A stretch of DNA of 64,000 bases, taken from positions 38,653,936 to 38,717,935 of the forward strand of contig CAIIXF020000006.1 of NCBI GenBank assembly GCA_903813345.2. The letters run 5' to 3'. Each line of letters opens with the position of its first letter. The stretch's first letter is position 1. The DNA comes from Owenia fusiformis (Eukaryota; Annelida; Polychaeta; Sabellida; Oweniidae). Below are positions 55,157-64,000 of this stretch, one piece after another. Made by a program: the position numbers and the translations under genes. Under the pieces are notes generated by a model. The model ran no database searches, was not told the origin of the DNA, and worked only from the letters and a program-made list of their open reading frames with translations.

Positions 55157-58100
55157 ATGAAAATAATGAAGTATGGAGCTACATGTGCGATTGTATTGGT
55201 GCTAGACATGGTTATCGGAGCCAATACAGGTGGGTATGCCTGTGATTTATGAATTTAAAGAATGCTGTCCTTCATTTAAGATTCACGTGCTTCACTAATT
55301 TTTGTTGAAAATCTCATTGAACGACTTTTAACCTGTATTGGTAAAATATGTGGTTACCATGTCAAGCAAATAGGAGGTCGTGCAATAATACAAGAATTGC
55401 TGTCCATAGATTTGCATTCAAGATCTAGAGAATCCATTACTATATCATTATATCCCACAGATATCCACATGGGTGGGAGCATGACAATGTGACTTCAGAC
55501 GATAAAACATGCTAACATAACTAATTAAATTATTCCAAGACTTCAACTCCTGCATATTTTTAGTATTTGGTGAGACAATAGGCAGCTGTCCTAAGAGAGA
55601 GCAGATGTTATGTAAGAAGAGAGATATCATCAGTTTATGGAAGGAGCTGTCTCACGAACTCGGTGAACTGAAAGAGGAGATGGTTAACATAAATGAAACT
55701 GTGAATAATTTGAAGAAGGATGAACTAGGTGAATTGAAACAGGAGATTGATGACATAAAGGAAGCTTTGAATGATGTTAAGAAAGAAATACTGGGGATCG
55801 AGAATCCAATTCAGAGTAAGGATAGTACATGCATGAAATATTGTGTTTTTGAATTAAAACCCGGTTAATGGAATTGATCACTCGACCAATACGTTAAGCC
55901 TCTTGCGCATCTCTTCTTGCTCCACACACTTCAGTAACTATACATTCGAGCATCTTGCATTCAGTCAGTCAACAGTTAACATACTCGTTTTCATCATTCT
56001 TACAATACCATCATTCATATGTTTTTTACTGTATTACAATTTTTTTTCCTTGACGTCCTTAACCAGTTTAAACCCGTCTGCAATTACCTTGTTCTCAATA
56101 CGTCCCCAGACAGTTCAACTCGTTCTAAAAACGTCTCTAGTATGATTGAACTACGAAAGTTCGTTGTATGCCCATCTCGTCTAAAGTATGTTGCCACCAG
56201 TTCAAATTGCAGAACGTGACGACCACTAGAAAATTTTGAGCATGTTCTAAGTTCCAGAGGACCTACACCCATTTGAGTACGTCCATGAATTTGTTAATAG
56301 ACCCCAAACGGTTCTAAGTACGTTCGAACCGTTCGTACATAGTTAATGGAGAGGTTAAGCTAACGATGTTTTTCACTACGTAACCGTGAACGCAAAGTAC
56401 AAAAATTAACAAAGGAATGTATCGGGCGCTCATAGTTTTATGCGCGCTTAGTCTACTTCAGATACTCTTTCAGCTTCAGAGTTTCGGGTTTAGAACGGGA
56501 GATTTGAAATTTGACGTTGAGTCAACGGGAACCATTTTACTCGTGTCTATTGGACACTATGCTGTCAATTTTGATTTCGATGCACAGTTGAATTCTTGCT
56601 GAACACGATGATGTATGTCATGCATGATTTAGCGCCAAAAATCTTACGAAACGAGCTCGTTTAAAATATGTATTAGAAAACCAGCTATAAAACCGCATCA
56701 ATGACATACTATAGAATCATTACACGCTATGGTGTAGTCTAAACAAACACTGGATTTGAACGGCTATTTATCACACTACCCTACCTCGATAGCGCATGCG
56801 CGAATTTTTGGGCTTTCAACCACGTCGCTTTTGAGTATTTCGACTGCTTAGTCAAAAGGTTAATACGTTTGGTGCTCGGAGTGAGTCAATATTGCTATTC
56901 GCTGAACTTGAGTGGTGCAATAGTGAAGTCCATGTTCCAAGTTATATGATAGTTGAAGAAAGAATGTAAATAATATCGTTTTAAATTTTAAAATATTTGA
57001 TATGTCATAGTACACGGTACACAGATGCAAAAGTTGATCAATACAGGGTACAAGGAATCTAAATTGCTCAATAGTACAGGGAGCGAGAAAGTAAGCTGAT
57101 TATACAGACATACTATGTCCCGATCTCATTTACATTTACGTTACAAACAGTGAAAATAATGCTAAAAAGGCCGCCTGTTGATGCTTTGAGGTGTCATCAA
57201 TTGTTATTTAATCCAAATAAAGTAAACATTATTGTGTAGATTTAGACACGGGCTTTCAGGTCGTATACTAGTATGCATTTTAGTCATTAAAGAACGCTAG
57301 ATTATACGTGTTACTAGGGTATCAATTTAAAATGAAATAACGAAATTAAATATGAACACGTTAATGATAAATGACTATCCGCTATCAGGATTAATGACTA
57401 TCCGCTATATTCAGAATAATTAAAATTGCCTGAACTACATGTGAAGAATCGTTCTATATAATCCTTGAATGGTCTAATTCACTACCGTCCTAAAAAAAAC
57501 GATCATTTAAAATATTTTATTCAAAATATCACCATGCCACGACTTGAGAGCATTTTGTTCTTCACGATTTGCTGTGGCGCTGATATGACATCGTATTTCT
57601 CTATAATTGTAAAAAAAACTAATACCAGATCGATGTAGTCTTATATGACGTGTTGAATGTCAGATGTTTTTGGATGGTATCTGCTCCAGTGATTTTGCAT
57701 TTAATCATTAAACGCTCATCACAAGACACCTCGAAACAAACATTATCCTCTTTGTGACAAGAGGAAAAATGTTTCACAACATGTTATGCCTTACGGCAAA
57801 GTAAAGATACATTTCTGGGACGACGTTTTTTGCATCTTAAGATTTTAGAAAAACAATTAATTCACAAAAACACAGTTGAATAACATACTGGAAAACGTAT
57901 CCACATATAACACGATGACAGGCAGTTTAAATAACAGTTAACTGTTTTTTTTGTTACATATCAATGTAACATTTTCGAAGGGAAACTTACATGTTCCCTG
58001 TACGTTGATAGATTTACTGAAATGTATCGTGTATTGCATTGAGTTTTGCTTCACTGCGCCCACTATTATCTATCTTTGCCTATAGTGTTTTTTTTGCCAA

Positions 58101-59594
58101 CAATATTCTACAAACTGCTTGATTAATCAATTCTATGTCTGGTAGAATACTAGAAATAAATATAAAATGTATTTTACGTTCAGAAATATGGAATTAAACC
58201 CACGTCCTCCATTTGCAACTTAGCTGTACCCTGTTTCCCTTTTAAACGTGGTCACGTGGTAGGGTAGTGTGTTTATATGAGAAGGCTACATGAATTTGTA
58301 TATGGTCGAGTGATACGTACAGGTTCAGTTTCGATTATATATGCAAAGCTTAACCTCTCCAATAAAGCCCGTTTTCGAGAACTTAATGATAACTCGTTTG
58401 ATGTGATGGTAGGGTTATTTGGGTGATGCTTTATTGGTGTCACCCTGCACCTTTTATACGTATCAAATTTCATATCTTTAAGCATGTAACAATGTTTTTT
58501 ATTTAAATAAAGTGACACCAAAACATCGCACCATGCAGATCTTTGACTTTTGCAGACATTTGCACTGCCAGCGTGTGGGGAACATCGTTTTGACATTTTC
58601 CAAATTCTATATTCTCTTATTAATCAAAAAATATTTAATTTTGAACAAAACCAATTGAAATCACAGATAGAATGCAGTAAAAAAAGTTTAGAAATGTATG
58701 AAAATGTCCTGAGAAGGTTACCTTGTGTAACCCATTGTAGAGGCAAAAGTCCGTGTTGCAATCAAAATGAAATGTACTTTATTTCTAGACGCCACGGTAC
58801 CTTCAAACTTTATATTCATTTTTGTGGTGGAGTACCGGAAAATGATCCAGTCCAACAATCCTCTAATAACCTCATCATTAGGGATCGAAATGCTTTCTCG
58901 AGTTCTCGAATCCAGTTCTTTCAGACCCGAATATCATATTTTTCCAGTTCCACCTCATATGGACTGCAGTGGCAACAGAAGCTTTACAGGTGTTAGAACA
59001 ATCCAACCACATGGACAAAATGCATTCAGAGCGTACTGTAGTGGCGGTTGTGTTTACATAGCCAGGCGCTTTGATGGGAGTGTTGACTTCTACAGGGACT
59101 GGGTAGAGTATCAGTCAGGATTTGGTAACCCAGAAGGAGAATATTTCATTGGCCTGGACAACCTTCATGGTTTAGTAACTCAAGAGAAATATAAACTAAG
59201 AGTTGAACTTACCATGTGGCCCCCACAGAGTGAAACACGTCATGCTGAATACTTTGTATTTGATGTGAGTGATGAAAGTGATAACTATAGATTGACAATT
59301 GGGGGTTATAGTGGAAATGCAGGGGACTCACTTAAAGTGCAAGATGGTATGGCATTTAGTACAAAGGATCGTGATCGTGATCCAGCCGGCATCAATTGTG
59401 CTGTGACCCACAAAGGGGCTTGGTGGTATAATAAATGCCACGATTCACATCTGTTTGGTCTTTATAATACTAATGCTAATTGCCCTGCTTGGGGTGATTG
59501 TGTGACATGGAGGCACTGGCCAAACACAATTGGCTCACCTGACAATCCTTACTATTCATTTAAAAAGGTTGACATGAAAGTTTGTCCAAAGTAA
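55157..59594 (+). CDS. secreted fibrinogen-related protein (coiled coil + FReD), 323 aa, three coding exons
   Basis: Likely a ficolin/FREP-like lectin for extracellular recognition. Exon 55157-55229 encodes the signal peptide (MKIMKYGATCAIVLVLDMVI, then GANT), donor CAG|GTGGGT, phase 1. Exon 55564-55815 follows TATTTTTAG and holds Cys-rich VFGETIGSCPKREQMLCKKR, then a charged heptad coiled coil (about residues 45-105), donor A|GTAAGG, phase 1. Exon 58948-59594 follows TATTTTTCCAG and encodes the whole fibrinogen C-domain: MDCSGNRS, DGSVDFYRDW, GEYFIGLDNLH, DNYRLTIGGYSGNAGDSL, the calcium-site-like DRDRDPAG and WWYNKCHDSHLFGLY, ending MKVCPK. Phases agree. The reading frame upstream of 58948 is intron, not exon. 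The ligand is unknown. The last intron holds two transposons. Confidence 0.86.
56055..56345 (-). mobile_element. relict copy of the dimeric-MITE family
   Basis: On the minus strand GAACGAGTTGAACTGTCTG and GTTTAAACTGGT match the interior of the MITE at 13576-14390 (about 13640-13915). Both TIRs are lost or too diverged to see. It sits in the last intron of the fibrinogen-domain gene. Confidence 0.7.
56772..58271. mobile_element. TIR element, CACACTACC family member 2, TSD TTTAT
   Basis: The ends are CACACTACCCTACC and its complement, and TTTAT flanks both sides (56767-56771 and 58272-58276). The right subterminal region (CTCCATTTGCAACTTAGCTG, CAAACTGCTTGATTAATC) matches the left end of the 24516-25711 element in inverted orientation. 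It is about 300 bp longer than that member. No transposase seen. Inside, GACTATCCGCTAT is duplicated near 57370-57400. Confidence 0.85.
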
Positions 59595-59734
59595 AAGTAT
59601 CCTTCATATTCTAATATGATACACAAAGTCATACAATATACAGATGCCATTTGGGTTAAGGTAAGGGAATGGGAACATATTGGAGTGATGAATCACTTAA
59701 GAACTTCTTTAATTACCTTTCAAAAGTCCATGTG

Positions 59735-60050
59735 CAGTATTGCAAGTGATTTTAGACAGTCATATCTTTCACCAGGAGAGTACTTTCTGGCCATAAATAC
59801 ACTGTGTTTTTTATTAAAACAATAGGTTTTCTTTCAAGTGAAGTCCCCATGATAGAAAAAATATCAACCCAACTCTCTGAAAAATTATGGATTAGGGCCC
59901 CACCTTGGCACTTTTTATAAAATGTTAAGCTCATTTTCTAAAAAGAGGATCTTGCTTTCCTCGATTGAAGCATATCGAAAGTCTCCTCTACACTATATTA
60001 ACAATTTCTGGAAAGGGGATAGGTATTGAAATGCGTTAAAGTTAAAAACC
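59735..60050 (-). repeat. dispersed repeat, copy 2 (inverted)
   Basis: Complement of the 52190-52520 repeat, starting 140 bp after the fibrinogen-domain stop and probably within its 3' UTR or flank. Confidence 0.75.
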
Positions 60051-60664
60051 ACATATCCCATGTTATTTTCAGATATGGAAACCTTGTGCTATCCATTGTT
60101 TTCAGCATAATTGTGGTCATCGAAAATTGTTATCTTCAAAACTAGACTTTTTTGAATATATAAGCACAAATGCCAAAGGGAAGGGTGACTAAAAACTTTA
60201 AAGAAACCCAACCAGAAAAGCAAACTGTAAGTGTAAATCTGTCATAAGAAAAGTAGTCCCTACATATCCCAAGTCCATGATCTAACGTGAAAAGAAACAA
60301 TGTCTAACACCCCCCCTCCAATCGAGAACCAATATCACAATCCAGGACCAGAACACCAAGGGACATTTCATTCATATTGAAGTCATTACAATACATGTTG
60401 AAGAAAAATTGAAAAAAATGATAGCTAATACTCATAACATCAAAAATAGTTGTAGATACTAATACTCATAAAATGATGTGGGATAGATAAAATCCAGTCT
60501 CGAAGTCCATAGGCAATTCAAAGGGTCAACATCCGTTCGCAAAGCCGTCATCATAATCCATAAAACACAACAATTCACTATGGTCATCAGGAGAAAACTA
60601 TGGGTGGTTTCTCAACCATTAATGCCATAGCCGGAAGATGTTTTAGACCCCTTGTTGAATAATC

Positions 60665-60935
60665 TTTTCATGCAATAAAAATCAGAAAAGAAGATCCTCT
60701 TTTGAGTAAATAGGTTCAATAATATGAAAAAAATGTTGACATAGGGTCCCTATTCATAATTTTTCGAATTGTTCGATCTATATTTTTATTGTCATGAGTA
60801 CTTCACTTGAAAGAAAACCTATTGTTTTAATAAAAACCACTGTATTTATGCCCAGAAAGTACTCCTAGTGAAAGGTATGACTGTCTAAAATCACTTGCCA
60901 TACTGCACATGGTCTTTTTGGATTTGATACTGTAT
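60665..60935 (+). repeat. dispersed repeat, copy 3
   Basis: Direct-orientation relative of the 52190 repeat; with copy 2 it forms an inverted pair about 0.6 kb apart. Confidence 0.72.
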
Positions 60936-61086
60936 AGATATTTGGAGCTGAGAAGTTGAACTTAGAATTATGACAGATATTTTGATCAGTTGATTTATTA
61001 GAACAAACAAAAAGTTCTAAAAAACAAGCCGAGTGTCCTGTATAAGAACCCATATTCTAACCATTTAATCACTCAATCAACAGGAG

Positions 61087-61200
61087 TTTTTCAAGGGTGT
61101 AATTGACTTAACATGGGGGTGCAATTTATTTCATCCTGCATAACTACGGTAAATACGCAGGATGAAATCAATTGCATCCCCATTATAGGTCACCCTTGCT
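61087..61200. repeat. short hairpin
   Basis: GGGTG, ATGGGGGTGCAATT and TTTCATCCTGC are followed by their complements around TAACTACGGTAAATAC. Imperfect arms of ~45 bp. Confidence 0.6.
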
Positions 61201-62404
61201 GAAATCCTCATTTTCTCAGAAAAACTCAAATTGATCGAGTGGATTTATGTTGATGAGTATTGCTAGAATCCGTTGTCAATAGTTATGAGACATACAGTGC
61301 TTTATAGGGCCAGGATCACTGGATACGACTCGGTAGTTCATGCTGCTACCTTAAAGCTTAACTAAGGTATTTTGATTTTTTGTTTGATACTATATTGTCA
61401 ATTTACTCCATTTAATTGATTTGGCACATTCTACCTTTATTAGTTATGTACCAAAGACTCCCAAATATTTAAAATTCGTATTTTAACTGTAACCACATCA
61501 TATACAAAATAAAATAAATTCTACATCGGCCTGGCCTTATTCCTTAATTGAAATTAATTCTTTTATTGTAATGATAATTTAGCAGGTTAAAGGTTGTAAA
61601 TAAAATGCATTGATGGTTCATATATTTCTTATGTTTACATTTATTTACCATCATGCCTTTTGGAGGCAATTTGAAAATAGTTATAAACCTTTCACATTTC
61701 CCTTAACCCACAAACATTATGGAGGAATTATAATGAATCATAATGGAATAATGAGCGCAAATGGAAACACATGTGTATGGATTGTAGGCTGCAAGGTCAA
61801 ATTTCATTTTGACAATTTGCATATAAAAATTCAAAATCGAGTACTGAAGAGTAAATGTCCTTTATCCATAAACAGCAGCCTTTAAAATTTGGACCAAATC
61901 TGATAACTGATTTTTATCATAATCATGTATATTTCTCCCTGCCGTATTTCAGCACATAAAATCTAAACCAAATCTTACAACTGGTATATGAGTTATTTGA
62001 TAATATTGGTGGCCATTTTGAACAGCAACAATCTTGAAAATTCCTTCTTGAACAAATATTTCATGTCCTTAGTATCCGACAACTGGTATTTGAGTTAGCA
62101 ACGATTTAATTATTTACATTATTTATGAAAGATGGCAGCCATTTGTAATTTAGCAGACATATTAGATATTTCTTCTCGAGCGAGTGAGTAAACAACAATT
62201 ACACGTTTTCATAAAAATTGAAAATTCCTCCTTGAGCGGAGGTCCTATGACCCTAAGACATCAGCATATAAAATCTGAACCTAACTAGAAAGCATATGAG
62301 ATTGGAACCAAATCAGTTCACTGGTATTTGAGTTGTCAAAGATTGAATTTTCCTACAAAAAATGGCAGTCATTTTGAAATTCAGCTTTCATCTTGAAAAA
62401 GACT

Positions 62405-62596
62405 AGTCTCGGTTTGGAGAATGAAGTTCATAAGTCTAGGTGCAATTACGCTTGCTTTGGACAATTTTGATATTTTTACATTATTTCTGATTTACATGTT
62501 CTCTTTTGAATTTTCATTTGGGTGTTGTTTCTATATTTTTCATAGAAAATTATTAGCGCAGTAGACTGATGAACTTCGTTCTCCAAACTGAATCTG
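62405..62596. repeat. ~190-bp MITE-like inverted repeat
   Basis: GTTTGGAGAATGAAGTTCAT and its near-complement ATGAACTTCGTTCTCCAAAC bracket about 120 bp. Confidence 0.65.
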
Positions 62597-62889
62597 AATC
62601 TGTCTACTGCACGTTACGCCTGCATGTCATTTGCTAAGATTTTTTATGACATTTAAGGGAATACATTTGATGTGTCACATGGGGTAAGACGGTTCCCTCA
62701 AATTTGTTTCGGCAATAGTATCTTATTGTTCACCTTTTGCTCGCTTTCATCCTTTTTTAACCAAATAAACATTTAGGTTACTAAAGGTTAGCCCCTATTA
62801 TTATCTAAAATTAAACAAACATCCTACATTGTACAATCCTATAAACCTTAACAACGACAAAAAATAATTAATTGCTATGGTAATATAAC

Positions 62890-63520
62890 TTCATCCCACA
62901 ATCGAACTAGATTGAAGTTGCCCAGGTCTCTCGTTCATCCTAAAGATAAGGTCAAACAGGATCGCAAAGCGAACGTGGTATATCAAGTTCCATGCAACAA
63001 TTGTAATAGAAGTTACATAGGAGAAACAAATAGACCTCTTGGCACTCGCATCAAGGAACACAAAACAGAAGCAGATAAGAAAAAGAGTCACTACACTAGA
63101 AACAATAAAAAGATTATTTAACAGCTTTAAGAAATCAGCGATTTCAGATCATATTCTCCAAGAAAACCACGAAATTGATTGGAACAATTATAAAATAGTT
63201 AGCACAGAAAGGAACAGAAACAATAGGTTGATAAGAGAAGCCATTCACATCAGAAAACATAAAAACTTCAATAGAGACATGGGCAACTTCAAACTAGTTC
63301 GCTTATGGGATGAATTATATTACCATAGCAATTAATTATTTATGTCTTTGTTCAAGGTTTAATGACGTAATAGTAGATTTACCTGTATTCATTTCAACTG
63401 TTTTCAATTTCAATTTAGTGATCATGGATGCAGTTTGCATTTGAAACGTCTAAAACAAAAAATTGCAATAAAGTCTGTGACAATGAACACTAATAAATGG
63501 ATTTAATATTACCAGACTAT
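62890..63520 (+). mobile_element. Penelope-like element, 3' fragment
   Basis: It encodes the GIY-YIG region characteristic of Penelope-like elements: VVYQVPCNNCNRSYIGET, then RPLGTRIKEHK, followed in another frame by SAISDHILQENHEIDWNNYK and IREAIHIRKHK. A frameshift lies near 63105-63120 and the reverse transcriptase is absent. The 3' tail has GCATTTGAAACGTCT, typical of this class. The stop is at 63333-63335. Non-functional. Confidence 0.82.
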
Positions 63521-64000
63521 GAACTTATTTAATGTAATCGTGTTGTCCTAAGCAAAGTCTGTGGCGTTACCACCGACGTCTTATATGAAACACAACTCAT
63601 TTTATGAATCAACCGCCACGTATAAGATATGCATGCTGGTTACATTTCATTACCACTCATTAAAGTGGGCTTACTGCGAAACGTACTTAAATCAAACGTC
63701 CAGAAAACTGAAAACGTAAATATAAGGTTGTGACATTTATTGTTGGATTTACTTGGCAAAAAAGTATAATGTCAACTGGTTGCTCAAATATCATTAATCT
63801 AATGCCATCACAGGTGTAGTTATAAAACAGAGCAACACAAACAATAAAACACATGGTGAATTGTGTGTATATTTACATGTAGAAAATTACTGGGATTGAT
63901 GAGATAAAAATATCATTACATATATAATTATATGTATATAAATTCCCATCCATCCAATGACATTTAATTAGAAACAATTGCATCTTCACTGGTTTTCTAT
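63521..64000. other. noncoding end of window
   Basis: Nothing recognised apart from a block at 63835-63890 similar to 48160-48225. Confidence 0.4.

Larger units (their letters stand above)
59595..62400. other. 3' flank and intergenic, repeat-rich
   Basis: No gene recognised. It contains the inverted and direct copies of the 52190 repeat. A block at 60310-60430 (CAAGGGACATTTCATTCATA) resembles 34530-34680 in P450-1 intron 2. Confidence 0.5.

Noticed and set aside
58550-58947. Open sequence directly upstream of and continuous with the fibrinogen exon
   Set aside because: It lacks family similarity, and an acceptor TTTTTCCAG at 58947 in the right phase marks the true exon start.

Overview
This is eukaryotic, animal DNA: AT-rich, with spliced host genes, GT-AG introns, LINE, SINE and Penelope fragments, many terminal-inverted-repeat (TIR) elements and several minisatellites. 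The host genes (BAG6, galactose-3-O-sulfotransferases, cytochrome P450s, a fibrinogen-domain lectin) and the base composition suggest a marine invertebrate, lophotrochozoan or invertebrate deuterostome. I cannot narrow it further from sequence alone. No CRISPR, operon, tRNA or rRNA gene was seen.

Layout. (1) 1-3695, + strand: the 3' end of a BAG6 gene. Its penultimate exon with the 3' splice site has been amplified into about 21 tandem ~135-bp pseudo-exon units ahead of the real exon. (2) ~4020-30330: a tandem segmental duplication, copies A (4.0-14.8 kb), B (14.8-29.0 kb) and a truncated C (29.0-30.3 kb). A and B each carry one intronless-CDS Gal3ST-type sulfotransferase gene on the minus strand. 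Younger insertions separate the copies: a LINE fragment with a dimeric MITE inside it (11.7-14.7 kb), a 2.27-kb long-TIR element (21.2-23.5 kb) and a 1.2-kb TIR element (24.5-25.7 kb). An eight-unit 97-bp array of the gene's own terminal codons lies just downstream of Gal3ST-B. (3) 30.8-46 kb, minus strand: two tandem P450 genes. The first can be assembled into six exons encoding 505 residues. The second is a pseudogene with a frameshift in exon 2, a truncated exon 4 and no exon 5. A 5'-truncated, frameshifted CR1/Jockey-group LINE lies between them. (4) 48.3-53.4 kb: nested inverted-repeat elements, including a 4.55-kb element with long TIRs. (5) 55.1-59.6 kb, + strand: a spliced, secreted coiled-coil plus fibrinogen-domain gene whose last intron holds a 1.5-kb TIR element. 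(6) 62.9-63.5 kb: a 3' fragment of a Penelope-like element with a GIY-YIG domain.

The genes do not form one pathway. The unifying oddity is structural: tandem amplification has repeatedly hit gene edges. The units span a 3' splice site (BAG6), a stop codon (Gal3ST-B) and a 5' splice site (P450-1). Each leaves rows of decoy processing signals next to a working gene. All exon joins are inferred by eye from frame, phase and splice consensus; no RNA evidence was available.
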